Source: Methanococcoides vulcani (lineage in GTDB: Archaea; Halobacteriota; Methanosarcinia; Methanosarcinales; Methanosarcinaceae). Taken from it: a stretch of 64,000 bases of DNA. This document shows, one piece after another, positions 36,815-48,113 of this stretch. The number at the start of each line of letters is the position of its first letter. Position 1 is the stretch's first letter. Made by a program: the position numbers and the translations under genes. Location: NCBI RefSeq assembly GCF_900111645.1, contig NZ_FOHQ01000001.1, positions 567,468 through 631,467 of the forward strand, given 5' to 3'. The notes under the pieces were generated by a model, which did no database searches, was not told where the DNA came from, and worked only from the letters and a program-made list of their open reading frames with translations.

Positions 36815-38779
36815 TCAATGATCCCTATGGACCAGATGTCTGATAGAACCTGCCAGAGCTGCTGAATTCAGATCTTCCAGGCGGAAATAGGTTCCCTGGA
36901 GAGTCGAACATAATTTTGCTGCAAGACCCAGGCGTGGGAATCCTGATTCGGTATCGACGACCACAAAACGAACTGGCAGGTCTGCAGCTTTGTTTGCTAT
37001 GTCAAGAGCTTCCTCAAAGGCATCGGATCCACCCGCTGAAACATTTGCCCTGCCGTCGGAGACCAGAACAATAACAGAATCATTTTCCGAGGACATACTG
37101 CTGCCTGTCATTAATGTCACAGCCCGGGTCAGGCCTTCTGCAAGAGGTGTCTTGCCGCCGGTTGGCAGGGTTTGAAGCTTCCTGTAGGCAAGATCGACAC
37201 TTCGTGTTGGTGGCAAAAGAAGTTCGGCGCTTTGGTCCCTGAATACCATCATGCCCACAGCATCACGTTTGCGGTATGCATCTTCGAGCAACGATAGGAT
37301 GGCACCTTTGACCGCTATCATCCTTTTCCTCGCACCCATGGAACCGCTACCGTCCACCAGGAACAGGAGGTTCGTCCCCTTCTTACTTACCCGTACCTTC
37401 TCCCGCAGGTCACATCGTTCAAGAGCCACAGCAAGACCTTTTTTTTCTCTCAAATGCTGGTACGGTGCAGCTGCCCTTAATGTTGCATCAAATGCCAGAT
37501 CATGCACTCTGTCACGAGGATACCGAAATGCAACGTACCTTCCCGAACCACTTTTTGAGATCACATTATCTCTTCTACCTCTTGAAAGCGATTCTTTCAA
37601 ATGGGAGTTGTCTATGTTTGCAAGATAATCGATGACCACAAAAGGATCTCCGACATCGGCGACACTATCATCAAGGGAACCAAATGTCTGTGGTTCTGAA
37701 GTGGGAGGTTCGTCATCTTCTGTTCCTGAAGATCCATCGTCAGTTAATTCTGAAGATATGTCATTCTCATTTCCCTCTTCTTCACGGCTCTCATTATTTT
37801 GGTTTCCATTGTCCGGACCATCAGCTTCGTTTTGGTTTTCATCATCGGTTTTATCAGTTTCATTCTGTTTTTCAGACTCGTTCTTGTTAGTGGCGTTTGA
37901 AGGCTGTGGCTCGTTGCGCCTGTGTTCCAGACAGAGTAAAGCAGCTTCTTTAAGGTCTTCAAAAATGACCTGATCCCTTCCTTCAAGAGCTGCAATAGCC
38001 CTGGCAGTCCTGGCAACTGCGATATCACCCCTATGACCTTGTACACCCATTTCGGTGGCAAGGCGCGCTATCAGTTCCATATGCCCTTCAGGAAGGATCA
38101 CATAGCTAATTCTTTGTTTTGCTTTTATCAGCTTTTCACGTAGGGATAGGATATCCTGTTGGGAGTCGATCACTAAAGCAGTTGAATTAGCTTCATAGGC
38201 CAGACGTTTCCTGATAACTTCAATTCGATCATCTATATTATCGAGGGAGTCCATTTGCACACAAAGGTCGAAACGATCCATGACATGAGCTGAAAGCATG
38301 CCTCCAGAAGGGTCCATGGTACCGACCAGCAGGAACCTGCAGTCATGTTTCCATGAGATTCCTTCCCTTTCCACGATGTTCTGGCCTCTTTCTGCAGCAT
38401 CGAGGACAGATCCTACAATACGTTCGTCCAGCAGATTTATTTCATCGATACAGATAATTCCGTCATGTGCTTCATGCAGAAGACCAGGAAGCACATTTTT
38501 TCGTCCTTCGATAATGCTTGACTCAATATCCACAGAACCTAACACACGCTCTTCCGTAGCATTAAGGGGAAGGTTCACAAAAGGCATCTCAGGTAGAAGG
38601 CGATCTATTGAACGGACAAGCGTGGATTTCCCTGTCCCCCTTCTTCCCATTAGGAGTACGTTATTTATTTCCGGGCATATCAATGCAGAGATAAGGGCCT
38701 TTTTGGCATTTTCCTGCCTTACTATGGCAGTAAATGGATAACTTTGCCAGTTCAATCGTCCAGTCTTTTTACAAGCCAA
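36815..38779 (-). CDS. Fused ChlI/ChlD-like chelatase motor subunit
   Basis: A 654-residue AAA+ plus von Willebrand A protein like BchD/ChlD/CobT. The N-terminal AAA domain has a working Walker A (GRRGTGKS, 45-52) and Walker B ([11 protein letters not shown]), unlike many ChlD in which these are dead. A long acidic, Asn/Glu-rich linker (about 275-365) leads to a VWA domain with MIDAS DGSGSMG and the TPLAEGL motif. The start is TTG 38779 with a strong GGAGGAG site eight bases before; it overlaps the preceding gene by 28 bases. It should form the motor ring for CobN together with the ChlI-like protein. Confidence 0.85.
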   Translation of the reverse strand: MACKKTGRLNWQSYPFTAIVRQENAKKALISALICPEINNVLLMGRRGTGKSTLVRSIDRLLPEMPFVNLPLNATEERVLGSVDIESSIIEGRKNVLPGLLHEAHDGIICIDEINLLDERIVGSVLDAAERGQNIVEREGISWKHDCRFLLVGTMDPSGGMLSAHVMDRFDLCVQMDSLDNIDDRIEVIRKRLAYEANSTALVIDSQQDILSLREKLIKAKQRISYVILPEGHMELIARLATEMGVQGHRGDIAVARTARAIAALEGRDQVIFEDLKEAALLCLEHRRNEPQPSNATNKNESEKQNETDKTDDENQNEADGPDNGNQNNESREEEGNENDISSELTDDGSSGTEDDEPPTSEPQTFGSLDDSVADVGDPFVVIDYLANIDNSHLKESLSRGRRDNVISKSGSGRYVAFRYPRDRVHDLAFDATLRAAAPYQHLREKKGLAVALERCDLREKVRVSKKGTNLLFLVDGSGSMGARKRMIAVKGAILSLLEDAYRKRDAVGMMVFRDQSAELLLPPTRSVDLAYRKLQTLPTGGKTPLAEGLTRAVTLMTGSSMSSENDSVIVLVSDGRANVSAGGSDAFEEALDIANKAADLPVRFVVVDTESGFPRLGLAAKLCSTLQGTYFRLEDLNSAALAGSIRHLVHRDH

Positions 38780-39792
38780 GTTTCAAGCTCCTCCATGTCA
38801 AGATAGCCTTCTTCAAATGGACGGCGTCTCATCCTGTGAGGTAAAGCCAAGCGTGCTGCTTTTAGAATATGTTCTAATCCAATTGTATCTGAACCATCCA
38901 GTGCAGCTGCAGAAATTGCTGCTTTTACCAATGTCAGGTCTGCCCTGTGACCATCCACTCCAAGATGAAGTGATATCTCCACCGCTGTGCGGAGAAGATC
39001 TTCATCAGGTTTGATTTGAGCTAATCTCTCACGGGCGCTGATGATGGCTTGTGTAATTTGTTCTTGCTCATCCATATATTCGGATATGAACGTATGTGGG
39101 TCTGCTTCGAATGCAAGTCTTCGCCGGATCACTTCCATGCGCCGATTCGTGTCCTGTTCACCGGCTACATCAACAGCCAGACCAAAACGGTCCAGAAGCT
39201 GAGGTCTCAGGTCTCCTTCTTCCGGGTTCATGGTCCCGACCATAACAAAACGTGAAGGATGTGAAAAGGAAACACCTTCCCTTTCTACGAAATTGACACC
39301 CATCGCTGCTGCATCGAGAAGCAGGTCTACCAGGTGATCATCAAGGAGGTTGATCTCATCAACGTAAAGTATGTTGCCATTTGCCCGGGCAAGAACTCCT
39401 GGCTCAAAACGTTTTTTCCCACTAGTAAGTGCATGCTCGATGTCAAGGGTTCCGGCAACTCTGTCTTCTGTAGCACTCAGGGGAAGTTCTACGACTCTCA
39501 TGGGGCGCGATTCAAATACGATCTGCTCCCCTCTCTCAACACGTTGCCTGCAATCTGCGCAGAGGTGTTCATGATCAGATGATATACAACCATAAACACA
39601 GCCATGAACTGCCTTTCTTTCCGGGAGGAGATCTGCAAGAGCTCTGACTGCAGTTGATTTTGCAGTTCCTTTTTCCCCGCGTATAAGTACGCCACCGATA
39701 GATGGATCGATCACGTTCATCAGTAGTGCTTCTTTCATGGCTTCCTGACCCACGATCGCACTGAACGGGTAAACAGGTCTTTCCATGCTCAT
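38752..39792 (-). CDS. ChlI/BchI-like AAA+ chelatase subunit
   Basis: A 346-residue AAA+ ATPase of the magnesium chelatase I group: Walker A GEKGTAKS (39-46), Walker [12 protein letters not shown], sensor NPEEG and [11 protein letters not shown] four-Cys insert (Cys65, 69, 78, 81) could bind zinc or a cluster. It overlaps the end of cbiZ by ATGA and the start of the ChlI/ChlD-like gene. With CobN and ChlD it would make a three-part class I chelatase. Confidence 0.9.
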   Translation of the reverse strand: MSMERPVYPFSAIVGQEAMKEALLMNVIDPSIGGVLIRGEKGTAKSTAVRALADLLPERKAVHGCVYGCISSDHEHLCADCRQRVERGEQIVFESRPMRVVELPLSATEDRVAGTLDIEHALTSGKKRFEPGVLARANGNILYVDEINLLDDHLVDLLLDAAAMGVNFVEREGVSFSHPSRFVMVGTMNPEEGDLRPQLLDRFGLAVDVAGEQDTNRRMEVIRRRLAFEADPHTFISEYMDEQEQITQAIISARERLAQIKPDEDLLRTAVEISLHLGVDGHRADLTLVKAAISAAALDGSDTIGLEHILKAARLALPHRMRRRPFEEGYLDMEELETWLVKRLDD

Positions 39793-41000
39793 TGCCTATC
39801 ACCATATAAATTGGGGCATTTTCCATTCTTGACTATCCATGCTGTTATGGAGATCCAATTGTCCATAATGGATTCACGTTCATTCAGAAGCACATCCATT
39901 GGAACATCTTCCTGTGCTCCCAAAAGCTGTGGGAGTTCACGCATCATTGCAAGAGCAGCTTTCCTTCCGGCATTTTCTGGAATGAGCCCCCACGAGATCT
40001 CATCAATTATGTGGAGCACGGATGCAACATATCCTACAAGGGATGGATTGCAGGAAATTTCCCGAAGATCTTTGAGAAAACGTGCTTTCTTGTTATCTCC
40101 ATCCATTGCGGATGCAACTTTCCAGTAATTGCTCTCATCCACGCCGAAACGATCAAGTCTTACCAGCATGTCCCGCTGTGTTAGGGGAGTTAGTTCTGAC
40201 TGGAGCCCTACTGCTTCCTGCACTCCTTCCAGCACACACTTGCCGATCATCTCTCCGAGTTTAGAATGCTTTCCTGCATCTGTTAGTGTCATGGAACTTG
40301 TGCTATCCACGACCACGGCTATCATATCTGTTCCTGAACCCGTGGCAACACCATTGGAATAACGGCTCGAAGCCATCAATTGTTGCAGTGCTGCTGTCTT
40401 AGCTTCGGTGGCTGTCATCAGTACCCTTGTCAAAGCATATGGTGGCATATTAGCCCCTATCAGAAGAATAACGTTGATGGTGCCGCCTACAGGCTCATAT
40501 CTTTCATCTTCCTGATAATAAGATGCAGGATCGCCGGCCCGGCCACCATTTACTTCAATACCTCCGGTAACGACCGCAGTTACTTCCAGTCCTCTGAATG
40601 ACTGGGTCTTTATGACAGCATTTCTCATATTCGCAGCGGTCAACAGACCAGATGCCCTGGATGGGTCCAGCCCAAGCCTTGATGCCGCTATCTTGAGGTA
40701 TTCGGGTACGCTTCCACCTTCAAGTTCATGGGAAGTGCGACCTTTGGTCGGGACCTTATGATTAAATATACCTTTCAGATCTTCCTGGCATCCCCCATTG
40801 ATCCAGGATGTGGTCAATGTACGTCTCTTTGCCGGGAAAGTTACTATAATGGAAGTATCCTGAAGGTATACACGTTCCCCGTTAGAAGTTTCAAAAAGGA
40901 TCTTTCGTTCATTTTCAGTATTCGGGCCGATGTCGATTGTTCCAGTTCCTGAAGATTCTGTTTTTATGTCTGTTTTATCGGTCATGAAGATCGCATCCAC
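39789..41000 (-). CDS. cbiZ: CbiZ-type adenosylcobinamide amidohydrolase
   Basis: The 403-residue protein belongs to the CbiZ family, which cuts the aminopropanol side chain from cobinamide to give cobyric acid, the archaeal way to salvage corrinoids. Family motifs are [40 protein letters not shown] and [13 protein letters not shown]. The first 30 residues and the last 120 exceed a bare CbiZ domain. ATG 41000 is used; an ATG five codons later is possible. First gene of the cluster, with an AT-rich promoter (41040-41110) before it. It ties the cluster to corrinoids. Confidence 0.8.
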   Translation of the reverse strand: MDAIFMTDKTDIKTESSGTGTIDIGPNTENERKILFETSNGERVYLQDTSIIVTFPAKRRTLTTSWINGGCQEDLKGIFNHKVPTKGRTSHELEGGSVPEYLKIAASRLGLDPSRASGLLTAANMRNAVIKTQSFRGLEVTAVVTGGIEVNGGRAGDPASYYQEDERYEPVGGTINVILLIGANMPPYALTRVLMTATEAKTAALQQLMASSRYSNGVATGSGTDMIAVVVDSTSSMTLTDAGKHSKLGEMIGKCVLEGVQEAVGLQSELTPLTQRDMLVRLDRFGVDESNYWKVASAMDGDNKKARFLKDLREISCNPSLVGYVASVLHIIDEISWGLIPENAGRKAALAMMRELPQLLGAQEDVPMDVLLNERESIMDNWISITAWIVKNGKCPNLYGDRQ

Positions 41001-41188
41001 TTATATCAAAATATGAGATTGACTTTCTATCTCTGGATGCTATCGAAAATGTTGACGATAATATATAATATTTAGTGCAAGGGGTAACAATTATGTTGAA
41101 AAATATAAAATAAAAAAGAGTCGTTCGCCTCAGTACTCATAGGGTTCATCATTGCTCAGAACGGTTGCTCATCACAGGCGATAACAGA
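41001..41188. other. Promoter region of the tetrapyrrole cluster
   Basis: The 188 bases between pyrF and cbiZ, both minus strand. The AT-rich block 41050-41115 (ATATATAATATTTAG and later AAAATATAAAATAAAAAAG) is the only plausible promoter for cbiZ. I see no riboswitch. The pyrF end sits about 41130-41188. Confidence 0.4.
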
Positions 41189-41842
41189 TCAGCATTTCAT
41201 ATCATTGCATATTTTCATGGCGGCATCAGCAGGCGAATCTGAGTTATAGATACTACGTCCTACGATCACCCAGTCGGCACCTGCATTGATAACATCGGCA
41301 GCACTGCCACCCTGTGCACCTACTCCAGGTGAGATTATGTGCAGATCATTGCCGATGATCTTGCGAATATCCCTGACCCTTTCAGGTCTTGTGGCTGGTG
41401 CAACAACACCTGTAGCACCGGCATCAACCGCCATCTTTGCAATGGTCTCTGCAACAGGTCGGAAGAACTCCACGCCGCCGGGGTGGCTCATTTCTGTTAC
41501 AACGTAGACGTCCCTGCCATATTCTTTTGCGACCTTTACACAGGAATCCAGGCTGTCACGACCTGTAAATCCATGTGTTATGACTGCATCAGCTCCGGCT
41601 TTGAATACCTGTTCGCAAATAAGGCGGTCGGTATTAGGGATGTCGGCAACCTTGAAATCTGCGATAACAGGTGCAAGCTCGGCTAATTCTTTAACGATGC
41701 CCAGCCCTTCTCCGAGTACAAGCGGATATCCGACCTTAATGGAATCCACATATTCAGATACTTCATTTGCAATACGCAGGGCATTTTCCCTGTCTGTCAC
41801 ATCAAGGGCAAGGATCAAGCAATTCTTCTTTTCCATGGGCAT
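41189..41842 (-). CDS. pyrF: Orotidine 5'-phosphate decarboxylase
   Basis: A 217-residue TIM-barrel enzyme making UMP from OMP. The catalytic DxKxxD motif is present as [10 protein letters not shown], with LALDVTDR at the start and SPGVGAQGG and VGRSIY binding the phosphate. The size is typical of archaeal PyrF. It lies between the cbiZ cluster and the acetyl-CoA synthetase gene on the same strand but with separate gaps. Confidence 0.96.
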   Translation of the reverse strand: MPMEKKNCLILALDVTDRENALRIANEVSEYVDSIKVGYPLVLGEGLGIVKELAELAPVIADFKVADIPNTDRLICEQVFKAGADAVITHGFTGRDSLDSCVKVAKEYGRDVYVVTEMSHPGGVEFFRPVAETIAKMAVDAGATGVVAPATRPERVRDIRKIIGNDLHIISPGVGAQGGSAADVINAGADWVIVGRSIYNSDSPADAAMKICNDMKC

Positions 41843-41888
41843 CTCCTGTATCCTGGTTTTGGAACAAGTATGAGTTATACTAACGGCT

Positions 41889-43835
41889 TCAATGTTCCCT
41901 TAGCTCATTAACCTTTCTTTTAAGTTCCTCGACCACAGCAGGGTTCTGAAGGGTTGTAATATCTCCTACCTCTGTGTCATTAGTAATTGCTTTCAGGACA
42001 CGCCTCATGATCTTACCACTTCTTGTCTTTGGAAGGTCCTCTGTGAATATGATCTGTTTTGGACGTGCGATGGCCCCTATCTCATCAACAACATGTTCCT
42101 TTAATTCCTGTTTAAGTTTATCACAGAGTTTGGCATCTGATTCAAGGATCACATAAGCGACGACGACCTCTCCCTTGATCTCATCTGTCTTTCCATCAAC
42201 CGCAGCTTCTGCAACTGCCGGGTGTGACACAAGTGAGCTTTCGATCTCCATTGTCCCGAGCCTGTGCCCGGAAACCTTGATAACATCGTCCAGGCGACCA
42301 AGTACCCAGAAGTCCCCGTCCTTGTCCTTGCGTGCACCATCGCCTGCAAGGTATCTACCTGTACCCCACTTGCTCCAGTAGGTCTCAAGGAATCTCTGCT
42401 CGTCCCCGTTTATTGTCCTGATCATACTCGGCCATGGTCTCTCAATGGCAAGGTATCCGCCTTCACCTTCAGGAACTTCATTTCCTTCCTCGTCAAGGAC
42501 AGAAGCCTTAATTCCCGGGAATGGTCTGGTCGCAGTACCCGGTTTCATGGTGGTGAGGCCGGGCAGCGGACTTATCATTATCATACCTGTTTCGGTCTGC
42601 CACCAGGTATCTACAATGGGGCAGTTGGAGTTGCCTATGACCTCATAGTACCATAACCAGGCTTTTGGGTTGATAGGCTCGCCGACACTTCCAAGCAGGC
42701 GCAGGGATGAGAGGTCATGCTTTGCGGGAATGTCATCTCCCCACTTCATGAAGGTCCGTATTGCAGTAGGTGCTGTGTAGAATATAGTTACTCCATATTT
42801 TTCCACGATGTCCCAGAACCTGTCCTTGTCAGGATAGTCAGGTGCACCTTCGTGCATTACAATGGTCGCTCCGTTTGAGAGGGGGCCGTATACAAGATAC
42901 GAATGTCCGGTGATCCATCCGATATCTGCAGTACACCAGTAGATATCATCATCCTTCAGGTCGAATATCCATTTGGAAGTAACATTCGTGCCGACCATAT
43001 ATCCGCCGGTAGTATGGACAACTCCTTTTGGTTTGCCTGTTGTACCGCTGGTGTACATCAGGAACAGTATGTCTTCGGCATCCATTTGTTCAGGTTCACA
43101 TACCGAATCAATATTGTGTATAAGGTCATCCCACCAGATATCCTTGTCCTCTTTCATGGCGATAGCATTAGCAGCATGGTTGACCACAACGACCTTTTCC
43201 ACACATGTAGCAGTCTCAAGTCCCCTGTCAGCTTTCTCTTTCTGTTCCACCAGTTTACCCTTGTGGAAATAACCGTCACATGTAATGACATATCGGCTGT
43301 TCGCATCATCCACACGTTGTGCAAGCGCGTCTGCGGAGAATCCTGCAAAGACCACGCTGTGGGGTGCACCTATCCTGGCGCATGCCAGCATGGATATCAC
43401 TGCTTCGGGTATCATGGGCAGGTAGATCGTTACCACGTCACCTTTCTTCACCCCCATTTCTTTTAAGGCAGCAGCAAAACGAGCAGTTTTGTCCAGCAGT
43501 TCCTTATATGTATAGGTCTCTGAATTTTCCATTTCACCTTCCCAGATAAGGGCTGTCTTGTCACCATGTTTTGAGATGTGGCGGTCGAGACAGTTGTAGG
43601 AGGCATTCAGTTTTGCACCGGTGAACCACTTTGCGTGAGGTGGCTGCCAGTCAAGGACAGTATCCCATTTTTCGAACCAGTCGATGTTGTAGGCAAGATC
43701 CTCCCAGAATCCCACAAAGTCCTCTTCCGCTTTTTCATATATCAGCGGGTCCTTCATGTTAGCCTGCCTGACAAACTCTTCCGATGGATAGTACTTCTTC
43801 TGTTCCTTAAGCAAAGATTCGATTGTTTCTGTCAT
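41889..43835 (-). CDS. acs: Acetyl-CoA synthetase (AMP-forming)
   Basis: A 648-residue acyl-adenylate-forming enzyme: acetate + ATP + CoA to acetyl-CoA + AMP + PPi. Visible motifs are [27 protein letters not shown], the hinge [13 protein letters not shown] and the regulated lysine region [11 protein letters not shown]. It yields pyrophosphate, which the H+-pyrophosphatase encoded 1.4 kb away could recover. In this family it may serve acetate assimilation rather than energy metabolism. Confidence 0.97.
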   Translation of the reverse strand: MTETIESLLKEQKKYYPSEEFVRQANMKDPLIYEKAEEDFVGFWEDLAYNIDWFEKWDTVLDWQPPHAKWFTGAKLNASYNCLDRHISKHGDKTALIWEGEMENSETYTYKELLDKTARFAAALKEMGVKKGDVVTIYLPMIPEAVISMLACARIGAPHSVVFAGFSADALAQRVDDANSRYVITCDGYFHKGKLVEQKEKADRGLETATCVEKVVVVNHAANAIAMKEDKDIWWDDLIHNIDSVCEPEQMDAEDILFLMYTSGTTGKPKGVVHTTGGYMVGTNVTSKWIFDLKDDDIYWCTADIGWITGHSYLVYGPLSNGATIVMHEGAPDYPDKDRFWDIVEKYGVTIFYTAPTAIRTFMKWGDDIPAKHDLSSLRLLGSVGEPINPKAWLWYYEVIGNSNCPIVDTWWQTETGMIMISPLPGLTTMKPGTATRPFPGIKASVLDEEGNEVPEGEGGYLAIERPWPSMIRTINGDEQRFLETYWSKWGTGRYLAGDGARKDKDGDFWVLGRLDDVIKVSGHRLGTMEIESSLVSHPAVAEAAVDGKTDEIKGEVVVAYVILESDAKLCDKLKQELKEHVVDEIGAIARPKQIIFTEDLPKTRSGKIMRRVLKAITNDTEVGDITTLQNPAVVEELKRKVNELREH

Positions 43836-44098
43836 TTGTTAACAAGACCTATTGATTATGTAAGGATGTATAGTAATTATAACGATTAATTAGGTAAATA
43901 TGTAGTGGTCAAATCTTTTATCTTAATGGCGCATAATTCATCAGAAGTTTGAATTTTATTTCAGGTAGTTTCAGTTCAATTTTAAATTCTGCATTTTCTG
44001 TCCGAACCCGTTTCAATAGTATTCCAATTATCTATATTGTGCTCCTTTGTGGTGAAAATAGAGAAATCTAAAGGAGTTCTGAAGAATAAAAGGTTCAA
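43836..44098. other. AT-rich promoter region of acs
   Basis: About 260 bases with several AT-rich stretches (for example 43855-43900), most likely the acs promoter and the leader of the small gene that follows on the plus strand. No gene, repeat or RNA was recognised. Confidence 0.4.
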
Positions 44099-44224
44099 AT
44101 GGAGGACATTCATGGACATGTTTATGAATGCCAGGTGAGGGGAAGCGCAGACAAGAGCGTAATTTGGGGATCACCCGGCGGGGGGATGGTGGTACGTATG
44201 GAAAGCCTGCGCTCTAATTATTAA
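44099..44224 (+). CDS. 41-residue small protein of unknown function
   Basis: ATG 44099 to TAA 44222-44224 encodes a compact 41-residue peptide (MEDIHGHVYECQVRGSADK, then SVIWGSPGGGMVVRMESLRS). The composition is balanced and unlike the AT-rich surroundings, GC content rises sharply over exactly this frame, and AAAAGG lies five bases before the start. It is too short for standard gene finding. The GC-rich block can also be drawn with an AGCGCAG/CTGCGCT stem, so a structured RNA is an alternative. No family recognised. Confidence 0.5.
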   Translation: MEDIHGHVYECQVRGSADKSVIWGSPGGGMVVRMESLRSNY

Positions 44225-44307
44225 TCTGTCACAATTCTATAAATAGATAATCATTAATCATGATATTTTTATACTAATACCTATTTTTAATGACACTTTT
44301 TTTTAAT

Positions 44308-44451
44308 TCATAGCTGAAGGTCAATTATCTCTTCAAGGATCATCGACGTATAGGATGCAGGCATGAGGGGCCTTTTGTGATTGCTGTGCAAATGATACTC
44401 TGTGCCATACTCTGTACCACATTGAATGAATTTAATGATGAGACCGCCCAT
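44308..44451 (-). CDS. 47-residue small protein of unknown function
   Basis: ATG 44451 to TGA 44308-44310 reads as a sensible 47-residue protein (MGGLIIKFIQCGTEYG, then a His-rich HLHSNHKRP, ending ILEEIIDLQL with an amphipathic acidic helix). No ribosome binding site is visible. It faces the small gene at 44099 end to end. Not recognised. Confidence 0.4.
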   Translation of the reverse strand: MGGLIIKFIQCGTEYGTEYHLHSNHKRPLMPASYTSMILEEIIDLQL

Positions 44452-44499
44452 AGATATTCAGCATATTATAGTACATTAACAGGTATTGAGCTAAAAATA

Positions 44500-44949
44500 T
44501 CAGTTCCTGTCATAGAACATATTTGGTGTTTCTGTAACATCCGTAAGTGTTTTTGAAGTTCCGCCGGGATATATGATCTGAAGGGAATGAATGGTGGTTC
44601 CCAGATTATGACCGTCGTGCAGGTAGTAACTGTCACTTGACCTCGAAACATCCTTTAATGTAATAACTGCAGTGTCGTAACCTATCTCCTCGATTTCTGT
44701 TTTTTCATATTCGGAAAAGATGTTCTCAAAAGATGATTCGAGGTGACGTGTGCCGAATGCAAGCACGTACATTCTGGCGAACATGTCAAGGTCATAGGTC
44801 ACTGTCACATATGCATCTGTTTCATCAAAGCGCATGACCATCCTGTCAAAGTGCATAAAATCAGTTTCTTCTTCTATCTCTTGTGCTAATGCAGGTATCG
44901 AAACAGAGGAAACTAATATGAATAATACAAGAAAAGAAAGCACTTTCAT
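44500..44949 (-). CDS. Exported protein of unknown function
   Basis: A 149-residue protein with a cleavable signal peptide (hydrophobic 4-20, cleavage near ALAQE at 21-24). The mature part is rich in aromatic and acidic residues with beta-strand patterns (DAYVTVTYDLDMFARMYV) and resembles secreted beta-sandwich proteins of methanogens, but I do not recognise the family. Single gene, divergent from hppA. Confidence 0.65.
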   Translation of the reverse strand: MKVLSFLVLFILVSSVSIPALAQEIEEETDFMHFDRMVMRFDETDAYVTVTYDLDMFARMYVLAFGTRHLESSFENIFSEYEKTEIEEIGYDTAVITLKDVSRSSDSYYLHDGHNLGTTIHSLQIIYPGGTSKTLTDVTETPNMFYDRN

Positions 44950-45233
44950 ATTAACATGATTGTGCTACAGGTAGATATTACTAACGCGTTTTCTTCGGAA
45001 GAATGAATATAATTGGAGTTAAAAGAGGCTGAATTGTACAAATCGAGCTCAGTTCATAACAGTTTAACATTTCCCAATCGATACATTCATATTTAGTGTG
45101 TTCTATTTCAACCTGCTTTTAGCATTAATATATAAGTGAACACAACGATCCGTTAACAGGATTTGTATGTTGTTGCTATTATAATAATATCATATTGATC
45201 AAAAATTAGATCTAAACAAAGAGGAGTATGATT

Positions 45234-47252
45234 ATGGAGAGTTTAATTTACCTTGCCCCTCTGGCAGGTATTGTAAGCCTGGTGTTTGCTGCATTCTTCG
45301 CCTCCCGTGTCCTTAAGGAAGGAACCGGTTCAGAAGAGATGCAGGAGATATCACTTGCGATCCAGGAGGGTGCTATGGCTTATTTGAATCGTCAATATAA
45401 GACAATAGCTGTCGTAGCAGTTATACTTGCAGGACTTATCTTCTTCCTTCTGGGAGATGACAGTGGCAAGATCGCAGTAGGATTTATCGTCGGTGCTGCA
45501 GCTTCCGCAGTAGCAGGATACATCGGTATGAACGTTTCTATCAGGGCAAACGTCAGGACAGCACACGCAGCTTCCAAGGGACTTCAGGAAGCAATGTCCG
45601 TCGCATTCCGCGGTGGAGCTGTCACAGGACTTGCTGTGGTCGGCCTTGCATTACTTGGTACCAGTGGTTTCTACATTCTTTTCGGCGATGTTGACCTTGT
45701 TATCGGATTCGGTTTCGGTGCAAGTCTTATCAGCCTGTTCGCAAGGGTCGGTGGAGGTATCTTCACAAAGGCTGCAGATGTAGGTGCTGATCTTGTTGGT
45801 AAGATCGAGGCTGGTATCCCTGAGGATGATCCAAGGAATGCCGGTGTCATTGCTGACAACGTAGGAGACAATGTAGGAGACTGTGCCGGTATGGGTGCAG
45901 ACCTTTTCGAGACCTATGTCGTTACCGTCCTTGCGTCAATGCTTCTTGGATCCCTTATCCTTGAAACATATCCAAACGCAATCCTTTACCCATTGATCCT
46001 CGGTTCAGTGGCTATTTTCGCATCCATCATTTCCATGTTCTTCGTGAAGGTCGGCAGCGATGGAAAGATCATGAAAGCACTCTATAAAGGAGTTGGTGTA
46101 TCAGCAATTCTTTGTCTGGTTGCATTCTACTTCGTCACTGATTCACTCATGGGTGACATCCGCCTTTACTACGCATCCATCGTGGGTGTAATTATCATGG
46201 TGCTGATGGTAGTGTTCACAGAATACTACACTTCCACAAGCTTCCGCCCGGTCAGGACCATTGCCAAGGCATCAGAGACCGGTGCAGGTACCAATGTCAT
46301 TTCCGGTCTTGCTATCGGATTCGAAAGTACGGTACTCCCAGTGATAATCATCATTGCAGGTATCCTTGGTTCCTACTTCATTGCAGGCGGTGCAACAGAC
46401 CCTGCAATGGGTGTTTACGGTATTGCTATTGCAGCAGCAGCAATGTTGTCAACAACCGGTATGATCGTGGCTCTTGACTCATACGGTCCAATCACAGACA
46501 ATGCCGGCGGTATTGCTGAGATGGCAAAGATGCCTGAAGAAGTACGTAAGATTACCGACGCACTTGATGCAGTCGGAAACACCACAAAGGCAGTAACAAA
46601 GGGTTATGCCATAGGTTCCGCAGCACTTGGTGCAATGGCACTTTTCGCAGATTACAGGCACAAGGTCAACCTCGAGGCAGGTTCGCTCAGCCTTGACAAC
46701 CCTATAGTTATTGTTGGTCTGCTTATCGGTGCACTGCTTCCATTCCTGTTCACTGCAGTTACAATGAAGGCAGTAGGAAAAGCAGCATTCGCTATCGTGA
46801 ACGAAGTTCGCCGCCAGTTCAGGGAGATCCCTGGTATCATGGAAGGCACCGCAAAGCCTGAATATGGCAAGTGCGTGGACATCGTCACTGCAGCAGCTAT
46901 CCGTGAAATGGCAATTCCAGGTATCCTCGCAATCTTCGTTCCACTTTTAGTTGGAGTTGTGCTTGGTCCGGAAGCTCTCGGCGGTCTGCTTATCGGTATC
47001 ATCGTTGCAGGTCTTCTCCTTGCTCTTACAATGAACAACGGAGGGGGAGCATGGGACAATGCAAAGAAGCTCATTGAAGATGGAGAACACGGTGGAAAGG
47101 GTTCCGACGCTCACAAGGCAGCAATTGTCGGTGACACAGTCGGTGATCCATTCAAGGACACATCAGGACCCGCTCTTAACTCACTGATCAAGGTAGTGAA
47201 CATGATCGCGATCCTGTTCTCTTCCCTCTTCATCGGCAAGGGCTTGTTCTAA
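45234..47252 (+). CDS. hppA: Membrane-bound proton-pumping pyrophosphatase, K+-independent type
   Basis: A 672-residue integral membrane pyrophosphatase with about 16 helices that couples PPi hydrolysis to H+ (or Na+) export. The substrate motif DVGADLVGK and the acidic [19 protein letters not shown] block (in two parts) are intact, as are [14 protein letters not shown] near the end. In the diagnostic [10 protein letters not shown], Lys replaces the Ala of K+-dependent enzymes, so it should not need potassium. GAGGAG seven bases before ATG 45234 favours that start over ATG 45228. A hairpin terminator follows. Confidence 0.95.
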   Translation: MESLIYLAPLAGIVSLVFAAFFASRVLKEGTGSEEMQEISLAIQEGAMAYLNRQYKTIAVVAVILAGLIFFLLGDDSGKIAVGFIVGAAASAVAGYIGMNVSIRANVRTAHAASKGLQEAMSVAFRGGAVTGLAVVGLALLGTSGFYILFGDVDLVIGFGFGASLISLFARVGGGIFTKAADVGADLVGKIEAGIPEDDPRNAGVIADNVGDNVGDCAGMGADLFETYVVTVLASMLLGSLILETYPNAILYPLILGSVAIFASIISMFFVKVGSDGKIMKALYKGVGVSAILCLVAFYFVTDSLMGDIRLYYASIVGVIIMVLMVVFTEYYTSTSFRPVRTIAKASETGAGTNVISGLAIGFESTVLPVIIIIAGILGSYFIAGGATDPAMGVYGIAIAAAAMLSTTGMIVALDSYGPITDNAGGIAEMAKMPEEVRKITDALDAVGNTTKAVTKGYAIGSAALGAMALFADYRHKVNLEAGSLSLDNPIVIVGLLIGALLPFLFTAVTMKAVGKAAFAIVNEVRRQFREIPGIMEGTAKPEYGKCVDIVTAAAIREMAIPGILAIFVPLLVGVVLGPEALGGLLIGIIVAGLLLALTMNNGGGAWDNAKKLIEDGEHGGKGSDAHKAAIVGDTVGDPFKDTSGPALNSLIKVVNMIAILFSSLFIGKGLF

Positions 47253-47264
47253 ATTTGAAACATC

Positions 47265-47302
47265 GATCCGGCATTGTCCGGATCATCTATTTTCTTTTTT
47301 TG
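47265..47302 (+). terminator. Hairpin terminator after hppA
   Basis: GATCCGG-CATTGT-CCGGATC (47265-47284) is a perfect 7-base stem, followed by ATCTATTTTCTTTTTTT. It lies just after the hppA stop. Confidence 0.7.
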
Positions 47303-47515
47303 TTGATCTTTCTGATAACGTTCTCATCACTGATCTATTTGAAAAGCCAGAGGTTTGTTAAAGATCGGTTATTTGATATTAGCTGGCAATAGCTGGTAAT
47401 AGTTAATAAAAAAGAATATAGCTGATCAATAATAGAACAAATAAAGGAATAATATCTCCGGCTAAACTGTCCAGGATACTTATTATTGTACAGCGACCTG
47501 TACCTGATCATCGGA

Positions 47516-47971
47516 TCAGGCATCACACATCTCGAAGAATACACCTCTCTCTTCCAGTTCTTGCACTATCTCTTCGTAGAAAACTCCCATGCCTTCCACA
47601 TTCTCATGTGCAAATTCACTGACACGCCCGGCAGGTCCTCCTATGGTCGTGGTCTGTGCACCGCATGAGGGGCTCTTTGGAACTCCGAGTATCTTTATGG
47701 AATAGCCTTCCTGGTAGAATTGCTCGAGCATATCTGCAAAGGGCTCGAAAAGAGAACGACAAAAGCGTCTGTAATTCGGAGTCTCCAGCTGATCCTTTGT
47801 GATCTCCCTTCGTGAACTGCCAAGATAGATCATTTCAGGACACGGAAGCTGGATCACGTTCCTGCTGCATATCTCCATTTTAGGTGGGGCTTTGATGCCT
47901 TTGAGGCGGGAATACACATTTGCCAGGCAATGTCCGATAACCAGTATCTCTTTTTCATTATTTTCTTGCAT
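47516..47971 (-). CDS. DUF523-like protein (COG5418 type)
   Basis: A 151-residue protein with a Cys-based pattern: LVIGHCLANVYSRLKG near the start, LPCPEMIYLGSSR, and PKSPSCGAQTT. The SPSCG motif and the N-terminal HC.AN resemble DUF523/YbbK-like proteins, whose Cys may bind a metal or cluster. Function unknown. It is convergent with hppA and its own promoter lies toward 47980-48060. Confidence 0.7.
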   Translation of the reverse strand: MQENNEKEILVIGHCLANVYSRLKGIKAPPKMEICSRNVIQLPCPEMIYLGSSRREITKDQLETPNYRRFCRSLFEPFADMLEQFYQEGYSIKILGVPKSPSCGAQTTTIGGPAGRVSEFAHENVEGMGVFYEEIVQELEERGVFFEMCDA

Positions 47972-48113
47972 GATACGACCTCCTCACTAACCTAGATCCT
48001 ATATCCAATATTCTTCACATGCTTCATAAAATGTTCAGTATTATTGTCGGGATCTAAGCAATATTTATATAGTGTCAGAAACGGTTTAAATCTATCTCGA
48101 GGAGATAAAAAAC

